From positions 1 through 40,385 of the forward strand of contig JAHHHJ010000030.1 in the NCBI GenBank assembly GCA_019359445.1: a stretch of 40,385 nt of DNA, read 5' to 3'. Shown here piece after piece: positions 16,088-24,071 of the stretch (the first letter of the stretch is position 1; every line of letters starts with the position of its first letter). Under the pieces are notes generated by a model, which was not told where the DNA came from, did no database searches, and saw only the letters and a program-made list of their open reading frames with translations. The DNA comes from Kastovskya adunca ATA6-11-RM4 (lineage in GTDB: Bacteria; Cyanobacteriota; Cyanobacteriia; Cyanobacteriales; Coleofasciculaceae). The translations under genes and the position numbers were made by a program.

Positions 16088-17623
16088 TTACCTGAGGGGG
16101 CTAATCCCGATTTCAGAAAGAGCAGGAATAGAGGCAGAAGTAGCGATCGCGTCTCGTTTGGCGACAACCGAGGGCGTTGGTAGTAGGGCGGTGGTAGTGG
16201 TTTCACTCCAGCGCACCATCCAGTTGGGCTGCACTCCCAACAGAACAATCAGGACGGCTAAAATTATTGACGGGATGCGATCGCCCCACTCCACTTTTGG
16301 TAAATTTTCCACCTGTGGCGACAGCCGCCCAAAGAAAACCCGGTTCACCAGCAGTAAGAAGTACACCGCTGTTAATCCTGTCCCCAACATGCACAGCAGG
16401 GTTTGGGTCGGATAGGCAACAAAACTGCCCCGGAACACCAGAAATTCTGAAACAAAACCAACCATTCCGGGAATTCCAGCACTTGCCATCACCCCCAACA
16501 CCATCAAGCTGCCAATTAACGGTAAACCTCGTTCTGGGTTCAACAATCCGCGCAAGACGTCGATATCCCGCGTTCCCGTCTTTTTATATACCACGCCCAC
16601 CAGCAAAAACAGCAAGGCAGAAATCAAACCGTGGCTAATCATCTGCAAGACCCCTGCCAAGAGGCTAATGGGAGTTGAGGCAGCGATTGCTAGTAGGATG
16701 TAGCCCATGTGACCGATGGAACTGTAAGCGACCATCTTTTTCATATCACTTTGGGCGATCGCGTTTAGCGAACCATACACCACGCTGACAACTGCCCAAC
16801 TCGCCAACCAGGGAGCGACTATCGCCCAAGCATCAGGAAACAACCCCAACCCGAAGCGGATTAAACCGTAGGTTCCTAACTTCAACAACACCCCGGCTAG
16901 CAGCACAGAAATCGGCGTTGAGGCTTCGACGTGGGCATCCGGCAACCAAGTATGGAAGGGCACCAAAGGCATTTTGATGCCAAAACCGATCAGCAACGCC
17001 CCTAACAGCACCAACTGGGTTCCCATCGGGAGAATCTGACCCAACTGCGGCGTATAGGCAAAGCTGTGAGCCTCGGATAGCCAAACCAGACCAAAAAAGG
17101 CTGCCAGAACCAAAATTCCCGAAAGGGCAGTGAAAAGCAAAAACTTAGTAGCCGCATAGCCCCGTCGCGCCCCGCCCCAAATCGCAATCAGTAAATACAA
17201 GGGAATCAGTTCCACCTCGTAAAACAGGAAAAACAGCAGTAAATCCTGGGCGAGAAAGGCACCTGTGACACTGGCATTTAAAATCAAAAGCAGAGCGTAA
17301 TAAAAGCGGGGGCGCTGAATTTCTTCGTCACTGCTGTAAATGGCAATACAGGTTAAAAGAGCATTTAAAATCAGTAACGGCAACGATAGCCCATCAACAC
17401 CCAGGTAATAGGTCAAACCTAGGGTGTCAATCCAGGGAAGGAACTCTGTAAACTGCAATCCCGCCTGGGTGGCTTGAAACTGGCTCATCAGTACAACTGA
17501 CCAGAGAAAGACAGCAACGGCAACCACAAAGGCAATTTGACGAGCCGTTTTCGCGAGGGTTTTCGGTAAAACTCCGATGATGATTGCGCCTAATACTGGC
17601 ACCCAAATGAGCGTACTGAGCAT
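16088..17623 (-). CDS. ndhD4: NAD(P)H-quinone oxidoreductase subunit D4 (CO2-uptake type)
   Basis: 511 aa, an antiporter-like (Mrp/complex I) membrane protein with about 13-14 predicted helices. Conserved residues include the helix-5 glutamate (FYEVELIPLYLL) and the lysine in GFGIKMPLVPFHTWLPDAH, both in the proton pathway. In cyanobacteria the D3/D4 paralogues belong to CO2-uptake complexes, not respiratory NDH-1. It sits 50 bases downstream of ndhF4 and 75 bases upstream of cupB, so it is NdhD4 by context. The D4 versus D3 choice rests on the partner genes; a tree would settle it. Confidence 0.92.
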   Translation of the reverse strand: MLSTLIWVPVLGAIIIGVLPKTLAKTARQIAFVVAVAVFLWSVVLMSQFQATQAGLQFTEFLPWIDTLGLTYYLGVDGLSLPLLILNALLTCIAIYSSDEEIQRPRFYYALLLILNASVTGAFLAQDLLLFFLFYEVELIPLYLLIAIWGGARRGYAATKFLLFTALSGILVLAAFFGLVWLSEAHSFAYTPQLGQILPMGTQLVLLGALLIGFGIKMPLVPFHTWLPDAHVEASTPISVLLAGVLLKLGTYGLIRFGLGLFPDAWAIVAPWLASWAVVSVVYGSLNAIAQSDMKKMVAYSSIGHMGYILLAIAASTPISLLAGVLQMISHGLISALLFLLVGVVYKKTGTRDIDVLRGLLNPERGLPLIGSLMVLGVMASAGIPGMVGFVSEFLVFRGSFVAYPTQTLLCMLGTGLTAVYFLLLVNRVFFGRLSPQVENLPKVEWGDRIPSIILAVLIVLLGVQPNWMVRWSETTTTALLPTPSVVAKRDAIATSASIPALSEIGISPLR

Positions 17624-17673
17624 AGTAGGGACTAGGGAGCGGGGTGTTTAAGGATAAAAGCCAAAGAAATTAA

Positions 17674-19545
17674 CTAAATAAACCGGGAAAACTCAAGATT
17701 CAAAACGCTAATAATCGGCCAGAGTATGAAGAAACCCAGCACGGTGGCTCCCACAAGGATGGTGAGGAGATAAAACTGCGACTGACCGGAAGCGCTGTAC
17801 TTTAAGCTTTGTCCGCTGAAAATTGTGGCAAGACCGAGAAAGTTGACCAATCCATCTACCAAGTAGCGGTCAATCCAGGCATTCAGCTTCGAGAGGCGAT
17901 CGACGGCAAACACGACCGTCAGATAGTACAGTCGGTCGATGTAAAAGTCGTACCCAAATACATCTTGGAGTAATCGCCAGGGGAGGCGCAGCGACCTTGA
18001 CCAGGCTTTGTGCAGATAAATATTGGCACCGACACCGCAACCGACTACGCCGGATAGCCACAGCAGGAGCAACGCGGGTTTGTCGATCAGTGCCCACGTT
18101 GGCAGCAAGGACAAACGCTGCATCATCACGGGAACTAAGAGGGTGACAATAATTAACGACACCATTGGTACTGCCATTGTCCAGGGAACTTCCGGTGCGC
18201 GTCTAGTTTTCGCCTGCGGCTCTCCCCAAAATACCAGGCGAAACACCCGCGTTAAATTCAAGGCGGTCAGGGCATTAACAACAAGTAATACTCCGACAAT
18301 CCAGGGGTGAGAGTGCCAATAGATATCAACGCCTTGCCGCAACGCCCAGAAGCCTCCTAAGGGGAGGAGTCCAATCAGTCCCGCCGCACCGACAATAAAG
18401 GCGGTGGTAGTGGCAGGCATTCGCGACCACAGACCCCCCATTTCTGTTATGTCTTGGCTATTCGTGGTGACGATGACGGAACCGATACTCATAAACAGGA
18501 GAGCTTTAGCGATCGCATGGGCAAAGAGTATCAATAGGGCAAATCCTGTCCACTGCGTCCCCACAGCAATAAACACTAACCCCAAGTAAGCACTGGTGGA
18601 GTGGGATAAGACTCGCTTGATATCAATCTGGGCGATCGCGACTAACGAAGCCCCAATCGCTGTCATTGTCCCAATCACCACCAACGCCGTTGAAGCTACT
18701 GGCGATAGCACCAAGATCGGTTGCAGTTGAATCAGCACGTAGGCTCCACAAGCTACCACCACGGAGTTCCGCAAGATGGAAGCCGGGTTTGGCCCTTCCA
18801 TCGCCTCATCGAGCCACAGGTGCAGCGGAAATTGAGCGCATTTCCCGGTTGGGCCAGCAATCAACGCCAAACCCAGCAACGTCGCTGTTAGTGGTGAGAG
18901 TTCAGCCGTTTCTGCCCATTCATACAAGTCAGGAAAGTCTAAACTTCCCCCTGCCATCGTTGCCAGCGCTACCACTCCCATCAACAGCAGCAGGTCTCCT
19001 ACCCGTTTTGTTAAGAAGGCATCTCGCGCCGCGGTGACCACCAAAGGCTGGGCATACCAAAACCCCACTAATAAGTAAGTAGAAAGGGTGAGCATTTCCA
19101 GCAAGGCGTAGCTCAATAACAACGAGTCACTGAGCGCCAAGCCCGTCATTGCCCCTTCAAAAAATCCCATCAAGGCAAAAAAGCGGGCCAGTGCCCAGTC
19201 TTTCTCCATGTATCCCAGGGCAAACAGTTGCGCCAAAAGACTCATTCCCGTCACCACTAGCGTTGCACCAATGCTCACGCCGGAGACTTTGATTGTAAAG
19301 GTGAGGTCTAAATCAACGGCTTGCAGCCAGTGAAATACTAATTTTTGAGGCTCTTGTCTCCAGGTATTTTGGAAAATGAATATGCCATGAACAAACGCCA
19401 AGACCGTCATCAAGAGATTAAAGTAGGCGGCTGGTCGCGGCCCTGTACGGCGAATCATCCCAATCGACCAAGGAAGCGTCAAAACGCCCCCAATCAATCC
19501 ATAAAAAGGCACCCACCAACTTGTCTGGGTGAGAAACTCTGTCAT
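17674..19545 (-). CDS. ndhF4: NAD(P)H-quinone oxidoreductase subunit F4 (CO2-uptake type)
   Basis: 623 aa with about 16 membrane helices. The segment KCAQFPLHLWLDEAMEG is followed by PNPASILRNSVVVACGA, where respiratory NdhF1 has the PTPISALIHAATMV type sequence. This substitution is characteristic of the NdhF3/F4 subunits of CO2-uptake NDH-1. The C-terminal long amphipathic-helix region (about 520-600) is present. It is the first gene of the operon and is divergent from ccmK2, sharing a 675-base intergenic region. Confidence 0.93.
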   Translation of the reverse strand: MTEFLTQTSWWVPFYGLIGGVLTLPWSIGMIRRTGPRPAAYFNLLMTVLAFVHGIFIFQNTWRQEPQKLVFHWLQAVDLDLTFTIKVSGVSIGATLVVTGMSLLAQLFALGYMEKDWALARFFALMGFFEGAMTGLALSDSLLLSYALLEMLTLSTYLLVGFWYAQPLVVTAARDAFLTKRVGDLLLLMGVVALATMAGGSLDFPDLYEWAETAELSPLTATLLGLALIAGPTGKCAQFPLHLWLDEAMEGPNPASILRNSVVVACGAYVLIQLQPILVLSPVASTALVVIGTMTAIGASLVAIAQIDIKRVLSHSTSAYLGLVFIAVGTQWTGFALLILFAHAIAKALLFMSIGSVIVTTNSQDITEMGGLWSRMPATTTAFIVGAAGLIGLLPLGGFWALRQGVDIYWHSHPWIVGVLLVVNALTALNLTRVFRLVFWGEPQAKTRRAPEVPWTMAVPMVSLIIVTLLVPVMMQRLSLLPTWALIDKPALLLLWLSGVVGCGVGANIYLHKAWSRSLRLPWRLLQDVFGYDFYIDRLYYLTVVFAVDRLSKLNAWIDRYLVDGLVNFLGLATIFSGQSLKYSASGQSQFYLLTILVGATVLGFFILWPIISVLNLEFSRFI

Positions 19546-20220
19546 CTCAGCAATCCCCTGCTATCTCATCTTTAAAATGAATGGCTGACTCAAAGGCACC
19601 CTAAGACAGTCTCAAGGTTTTGCAATAGCAATAGTCTGATTAATATTTTAGTTAAACAGTTTGATCGAGAAATACCGTTGAACATCTGCCAGTTGGTACT
19701 TAGGCAGTCTAAAGAAGACTAATGGCTATTTCAATATTGTAATTGTGAGTTGTAAAATCAAGTACTAGGTATACCTACAAAGTTAAAATCTATCAAATCT
19801 GTTTAAAACAATTATCTTCAAAAATAAACAACATTTTGGATTTCAGCGGGAATGACCTGACTTCATTTAAGCCGCTTTCCCTAAGCTGAAACCTACCCGA
19901 AACAAAGAGTTGCAGGCAGAAAGGGGACCTTCTATAGCTAAACTTAATAAAAAAATTATAAAACATAAGTGAGCGTTCGAGAAATCGCTTCACTACTGAT
20001 GCACAAAATAAATATTTTTTTGATTGTTAAGTTTTTTTAAACACTCTCATCTAAAAATATCATAATACTTTATATTGTCAAGGGAGCCTCGGTTCCCTAT
20101 GCTTAATGATGCAAGGCTAAACCAATAGTTCTTGAGTAAAAAAAATGGGGATCGCCGTCCAAATTTTGTTTTCAGTCCGATTTGGACGCTGTAGTTTAGC
20201 CATCATCTAGGAGAAAATTC
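19546..20220. promoter_or_regulatory. Divergent control region between ndhF4 and ccmK2
   Basis: A 675-base AT-rich region separating two inorganic-carbon operons. No credible protein gene is seen. AT-rich -10-like hexamers (CATAAT at 20061-20066, TATATT at 20071-20076) could start the ccm transcript just upstream of a structured leader. A short inverted repeat AGTCT/AGACT lies near 19708-19725. I cannot identify a CmpR or CcmR binding site with confidence. Confidence 0.5.
20081..20213 (+). promoter_or_regulatory. Structured 5' leader of the ccm operon
   Basis: Three inverted repeats lie here. The first is AGGGA (20081-20085) with TCCCT (20094-20098). The second is an outer stem: GATG (20108-20111) plus GGCTAAAC (20115-20122) pair with GTTTAGCC (20194-20201) plus CATC (20204-20207). 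The third is an inner hairpin, CGTCCAAAT (20156-20164) with ATTTGGACG (20180-20188). GGAC (20184-20187) could instead pair with a nearer GTCC (20175-20178), giving an alternative fold. The outer stem ends two bases before the Shine-Dalgarno AGGAG (20209-20213) of ccmK2. A role in setting shell-protein translation is inference. Confidence 0.55.
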
Positions 20221-20529
20221 ATGCCAATCGCAGTAGGAATGATTGAAACCAAAGGCTTTCCGGCGGTGGTAGAAGCCGCTGATGCTATGGTGAAAGCCGC
20301 TCGTGTCACGCTCGTCGGCTACGAAAAAATTGGTAGTGCTCGTGTGACGGTTATTGTCCGAGGTGATGTCTCCGAAGTACAAGCGTCAGTTTCGGCTGGC
20401 GTAGAAGCCGCCAAGCGGGTTAATGGGGGAGAAGTCCTCTCTACCCATATTATTGCCCGTCCTCATGAGAACCTGGAATATGTTCTGCCGATTCGTTACA
20501 CCGAAGCGGTCGAACAATTCCGCATGTAA
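20221..20529 (+). CDS. ccmK2: Carboxysome shell hexamer protein CcmK2
   Basis: 102 aa, a single bacterial-microcompartment (BMC) domain. The sequence around the pore (EKIGSARVT) and the start [20 protein letters not shown] are typical of CcmK. It forms hexamers that tile the facets of the beta-carboxysome shell and pass bicarbonate and 3-carbon substrates. The length near 103 aa without a C-terminal tail fits CcmK2, while the next gene has the longer CcmK1 tail. AGGAG sits 7 bases before the ATG. It is the first gene of ccmK2-K1-L-M-N-O. Confidence 0.95.
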   Translation: MPIAVGMIETKGFPAVVEAADAMVKAARVTLVGYEKIGSARVTVIVRGDVSEVQASVSAGVEAAKRVNGGEVLSTHIIARPHENLEYVLPIRYTEAVEQFRM

Positions 20530-20703
20530 AGCGTGCTGTGCAGACGTTGCAATAAGCAAGCTTCGGTGTGCTGTGGGTAAAGTCTAGGTGCGGCAAAGAA
20601 ATTGCGGCAATACCACAAGGTCTACGCCAGCGCCCGTTGCATCTTTAAACAACGTTCAAAAATCAACAAGTCAGATTATTTTATAAACGAAGGAAGATGT
20701 GTC

Positions 20704-21045
20704 ATGGCAATTGCAGTTGGAATGATTGAAACTTTAGGCTTTCCTGCCGTTGTGGAAGCCGCTGATGCAATGGTAAAAGCGGCCCGCGTCACGTTGGTTG
20801 GCTATGAAAAGATTGGTAGCGGTCGTGTGACGGTTATTGTTCGGGGCGATGTCTCCGAAGTGCAAGCATCAGTCGCCGCAGGCGTTGACTCGGTGAAGCG
20901 AGTAAATGGTGGACAAGTCCTCTCTACTCATATCATTGCGCGTCCCCACGAAAACCTAGAGTATGTTCTGCCGATTCGTTACACCGAAGCCGTCGAGCAG
21001 TTTCGCGAGAGCGTGAGCGGCATTCGCCCCTACAACAGACCGTAA
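20704..21045 (+). CDS. ccmK1: Carboxysome shell hexamer protein CcmK1
   Basis: 113 aa from ATG 20704, preceded by AAGGAAG. The frame is open further upstream, but that part has no BMC similarity. Residues 1-101 differ from CcmK2 at only about eight positions (for example Lys11 to Leu, Ala40 to Gly in the pore-flanking KIGS-G). A C-terminal tail ([12 protein letters not shown]) is specific to this copy and fits CcmK1. The two genes look like an old tandem duplication; the 174-base gap between them has no similar structure. Confidence 0.95.
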   Translation: MAIAVGMIETLGFPAVVEAADAMVKAARVTLVGYEKIGSGRVTVIVRGDVSEVQASVAAGVDSVKRVNGGQVLSTHIIARPHENLEYVLPIRYTEAVEQFRESVSGIRPYNRP

Positions 21046-21077
21046 AATTAATCTTGTTTAATTAGGCAGGAGGTAAG

Positions 21078-21125
21078 AGGCGAGCTTAGAAGGAAGAAAA
21101 TTTTTCGGCTCTTGCCCTCTCGCCT
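21078..21125 (+). repeat. Hairpin between ccmK1 and ccmL
   Basis: AGGCGAG (21078-21084) and CTCGCCT (21119-21125) form a 7-bp inverted repeat with a 34-base loop, in the 124-base gap before ccmL. It could influence processing or relative expression of shell hexamers versus vertex pentamers. No T-run follows, so it is not a classical terminator. Confidence 0.4.
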
Positions 21126-21169
21126 TTGTACCCTCTCCCTCTCCCAATTCCATCAATCTAGACTATTCA

Positions 21170-21472
21170 ATGCAAATTGCCCAAGTTCGTGGCACGGTTG
21201 TCAGCACCCATAAAGAACCCAGTTTGAGGGGTGTAAAGTTACTGTTATTGCAACTTATCGATGAAGAGGGGCACCTACTTCCAGAGTACGAGGTCGCTGG
21301 CGATCAGGTAGGCGCGGGTTTAGACGAGTGGGTTCTGGTCAGTAATGGTAGTGCCGCCCGTCAAATTGAGGGTCAGGAAAAGCGACCGATTGATGCAATG
21401 GTGGTGGCGATTATTGATACCGTAACGGTTAACAACCAAATGCTTTACAGCAAGAAAGAACAGTATCGTTAG
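21170..21472 (+). CDS. ccmL: Carboxysome vertex pentamer protein CcmL
   Basis: 100 aa, EutN/CcmL family. The start MQIAQVRGTVVSTHKEPSL and the central AGDQVGAGLDEWVLVSNGSAAR are family hallmarks. Pentamers cap the twelve vertices of the icosahedral shell. It lies between ccmK1 and ccmM, 37 bases before ccmM. The ribosome-binding site is poor, which would fit the low copy number needed relative to CcmK, though that link is inference. Confidence 0.95.
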   Translation: MQIAQVRGTVVSTHKEPSLRGVKLLLLQLIDEEGHLLPEYEVAGDQVGAGLDEWVLVSNGSAARQIEGQEKRPIDAMVVAIIDTVTVNNQMLYSKKEQYR

Positions 21473-21509
21473 TCAGTTGACTTTGTTCAGTTAGCAAGGA
21501 ATTTCAGCT

Positions 21510-23183
21510 ATGGTTGTCCGCAAATCTGCGGCTCCCCCGACCCCTTGGTCAAAAAATTTGGCGGAACCGCAAATTCATGAAACGGCATATGTACATTCAT
21601 TTTCTAACATCATTGGCGATGTGCATATTGGCTCGAAAGTCATGGTCGCTCCAGGAACTTCGATCCGAGCTGATGAAGGTGCGCCCTTTCATATCGGTGC
21701 AGGAACAAATATCCAAGACGGAGTGGTTATCCATGGCTTAGATGAGGGCCGGGTAATCGGAGATGACAAAAAGGACTACTCGGTTTGGATTGGAAAAAAT
21801 ACTTCTATTACCCACATGGCGCTGATTCATGGGCCTGCCTATATTGGGGATAATAGCTTTATTGGCTTTCGCTCAACGGTATTTAATGCTCGCGTTGGGG
21901 AAGGCTGCATTATTATGTTACATGTCCTGATTCAGGATGTAGAGATTCCCCCCGGTAAGTATGTTCCTGCGGGTTCTATTATTACCAATCAGCAGCAAGC
22001 TGACCGTCTGCCGGACGTGCAATCGGTAGATGCAGAGTTTAGCCGCCACATTGTAGGTATTAATGAGGCGCTACGGGCAGGGTATTTATGTGCCGGGGAT
22101 ACCGCCTGCGTTGCCAATATCCGGAACGAGCCGTCAGGCAAGACGAATGGCAAGGTTCGTGCCATTTCTCCATCTACCAATAGCCATACTACTAACACTA
22201 TAGACATGAGCGTTGAAGTTTCCGAGCAAGTAAAAAGCTTGTTGTCCCAAGGTTACAAGGTTGGTACTGAGTACGCCAATGAGCGTCGTTTCCGTACCAG
22301 CTCTTGGCAGAGCGGGCCAACGATTCAATCGAAAAACCCCTCAGAAGCGATCGCGGCTTTGGAAGCGACGATGGCAGAACATACTGGGGAATACGTGCGC
22401 TTAATTGGCATTGACCCGAAAGCCAAGCGTCGCGTGTTAGAAGAAATTGTTCAACGCCCCGACGACGACGCGCCAGCTCCTAGCCGTCGCCAGAATACAA
22501 CAGCAAGCCGCAGCAGCAATAACTATTCTGCCGCTGCTTCCACAAGCAATGGTTCCGTAAGCGGTGATATTGTCGAGCAAGTAAAAAGCTTGTTGTCCCA
22601 AGGTTACAAGGTTGGTACCGAGTACGCCAATGAGCGTCGTTTCCGTACCAGCTCTTGGCAGAGTGGGCCAACGATTCAATCGAAAAACCCCTCAGAAGCG
22701 ATCGCGGCTTTGGAAGCGACGATGGCAGAACATACTGGGGAATACGTGCGCTTAATCGGCATTGACCCGAAAGCCAAGCGTCGCGTGTTAGAAGAAATTG
22801 TTCAACGCCCCGACGACGACGCGCCAGCTCCTAGCCGCCGCCAGCCTGCTCCTGCTGCCAAGAGTCGCCAATCTAAGGCTTCCCATACAGCTTCCCAGAG
22901 TAACTATCGTCCCAGCAGTGGCTCTTTAGATGCCGATGTTGTTGAACAAGTGCGTAGCCTCTTGTCTCAGGGATACAACATTGGTACCGAACATGCCGAT
23001 CCGCGCCGTTTCCGTACAGGCTCTTGGCACACTTGCTCTCCGATTGAGTTGAAAAACCAGTCAGAAGTCCTCCAAGCGTTAGAAGCTTGCATAAACGAGC
23101 ATCAAGGTGAGTACGTGCGTCTGTTTGGCATTGACCCGAAAGCCAAGCGCCGCGTTCAAGAGACACTGATTCAAAAACCGTAG
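21510..23183 (+). CDS. ccmM: Carboxysome scaffold CcmM: gamma-carbonic anhydrase plus three Rubisco-small-subunit-like modules
   Basis: 557 aa. Residues 1-205 are a left-handed beta-helix gamma-carbonic anhydrase. Zinc-ligand histidines fall at 75, 102 and 107, and Cys194/Cys200 are both present. These positions match those I recall as needed for activity in Thermosynechococcus CcmM, so this one is probably a functional enzyme. Three SSUL modules (about 237-318, 354-435, 478-556) bind and condense Rubisco. Modules 1 and 2 are identical over 90 residues. Module 3 is diverged and alone has a Cys pair (509 and 527). Met233 (ATG 22206) just before module 1 could start a short isoform of 325 aa. 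Confidence 0.95.
   Translation: MVVRKSAAPPTPWSKNLAEPQIHETAYVHSFSNIIGDVHIGSKVMVAPGTSIRADEGAPFHIGAGTNIQDGVVIHGLDEGRVIGDDKKDYSVWIGKNTSITHMALIHGPAYIGDNSFIGFRSTVFNARVGEGCIIMLHVLIQDVEIPPGKYVPAGSIITNQQQADRLPDVQSVDAEFSRHIVGINEALRAGYLCAGDTACVANIRNEPSGKTNGKVRAISPSTNSHTTNTIDMSVEVSEQVKSLLSQGYKVGTEYANERRFRTSSWQSGPTIQSKNPSEAIAALEATMAEHTGEYVRLIGIDPKAKRRVLEEIVQRPDDDAPAPSRRQNTTASRSSNNYSAAASTSNGSVSGDIVEQVKSLLSQGYKVGTEYANERRFRTSSWQSGPTIQSKNPSEAIAALEATMAEHTGEYVRLIGIDPKAKRRVLEEIVQRPDDDAPAPSRRQPAPAAKSRQSKASHTASQSNYRPSSGSLDADVVEQVRSLLSQGYNIGTEHADPRRFRTGSWHTCSPIELKNQSEVLQALEACINEHQGEYVRLFGIDPKAKRRVQETLIQKP
22224..22844 (+). repeat. Near-identical 270-bp direct repeat within ccmM
   Basis: 22224-22493 and 22575-22844 (offset 351 bp) encode the same 90 residues. 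By eye I count only four base differences (GGTACT/GGTACC, AGCGGG/AGTGGG, ATTGGC/ATCGGC, CGTCGC/CGCCGC), all silent. The third module is clearly diverged. This implies recent duplication or ongoing gene conversion between modules 1 and 2. Confidence 0.9.
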
Positions 23184-23312
23184 TCTAAGCGCGATCGCTG
23201 CAAATCGAGAAGGACTTGTGCCTTGCGGGACTAGAAGTAAAGAGCCAAGAGCAAAAGAAAGCTCTGATTGTTGGGTGAATTTAACCTTCAGCTTTCTTCC
23301 CAACTCTAGCTC

Positions 23313-23354
23313 TAGTCCCCATGCCTTAGTCCCTAGTTCCCAGTCCCTAGTCCC
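23313..23354 (+). repeat. TAGTCCC-type heptamer repeats in the ccmM-ccmN gap
   Basis: Four adjacent heptamers, TAGTCCC, TAGTTCC, CAGTCCC and TAGTCCC, fill 23327-23354, with another copy at 23313-23319. They end 7 bases before the ccmN ATG, displacing any normal Shine-Dalgarno sequence. Such short tandemly repeated sequences are known in cyanobacterial intergenic DNA. Confidence 0.7.
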
Positions 23355-23361
23355 TACTTTC

Positions 23362-23967
23362 ATGCACGCGCTGCCCCTGCCGTCGGTTAGCAATTCTGAT
23401 GTTTATGTCAAAGGCGATGTGAGTATTGATCAAAGTGTTGCGATCGCACCAGGAGTTATCCTACAAGCCGATCTAGACAGTCGTATTATCATCGCCCCTG
23501 GGGTTTGCCTGGGTAGAGGTACCATTATTCACGCTCATAATGGCACCGTAGAGATTGAGTCAGGAGCAGTTTTGGGAGCAAGTGTCCTAGTCGTCGGTCA
23601 ATGTAAAATTGGAGAAAATGCCTGCATTGGTGCCGCTACAACGATTTGGGACACTTCTGTAGAACCACGGCAAGTAGTACCTGCGGCGTCCCTCCTGGGA
23701 GATACCGGGCGTCAGCTCGCTGACATCGAGCCTCCTATCCAGGAAGAGGCAACTGTCACCAACAACGGTCATTCCCCAGAAATGCCTCCAGAAACCTCCC
23801 CCCCAACACCTGAGGCTAACCTCACAACTGCGCCGATACCAGAACCCCCTCCTACTCCCATAAGTGGTGCCATTTACGGGCAAGCCAATCTCAATCGACT
23901 GCTGCTCACCCTATTTCCTCACCGTAAGACGCTAAATCCCTCCCTCGAAGATGAACAACGCCCATAG
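23362..23967 (+). CDS. ccmN: Carboxysome assembly protein CcmN
   Basis: 201 aa from ATG 23362. The frame is open upstream to 23218, but that extension is repeat sequence and not protein-like. Residues 8-110 are a hexapeptide-repeat left-handed beta helix (VYVKGDVSIDQSVAIAPG and similar turns). A Pro/Thr-rich linker (about 130-170) leads to a C-terminal amphipathic encapsulation peptide (GAIYGQANLNRLLLTLFPHR). CcmN links the CcmM-Rubisco core to the CcmK shell through that peptide. No Shine-Dalgarno sequence is visible because heptamer repeats occupy the leader, so translation may depend on readthrough from ccmM or on leaderless-like initiation. Confidence 0.92.
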   Translation: MHALPLPSVSNSDVYVKGDVSIDQSVAIAPGVILQADLDSRIIIAPGVCLGRGTIIHAHNGTVEIESGAVLGASVLVVGQCKIGENACIGAATTIWDTSVEPRQVVPAASLLGDTGRQLADIEPPIQEEATVTNNGHSPEMPPETSPPTPEANLTTAPIPEPPPTPISGAIYGQANLNRLLLTLFPHRKTLNPSLEDEQRP

Positions 23968-24071
23968 TTTTTACGGTTGTCGGATGTGATAACTTACATC
24001 AACCAGCGATTAACTTCTGACTGTAGGCATACTTAGAATAGGCAGTCAGTATTTTTCACAGGAGGTTACAG

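Noticed and set aside
19793-19993. 66-codon minus-strand frame between ndhF4 and ccmK2
   Set aside because: Low-complexity, AT-driven sequence in a regulatory region with no ribosome-binding site or recognisable motif.
20602-20703. N-terminal extension of ccmK1
   Set aside because: The frame is open, but CcmK proteins begin at the MAIAVGMIE start (20704), which has its own AAGGAAG.
22134-22679. Two similar antisense frames opposite ccmM
   Set aside because: They mirror the duplicated SSUL modules and so repeat each other; they have no independent support.
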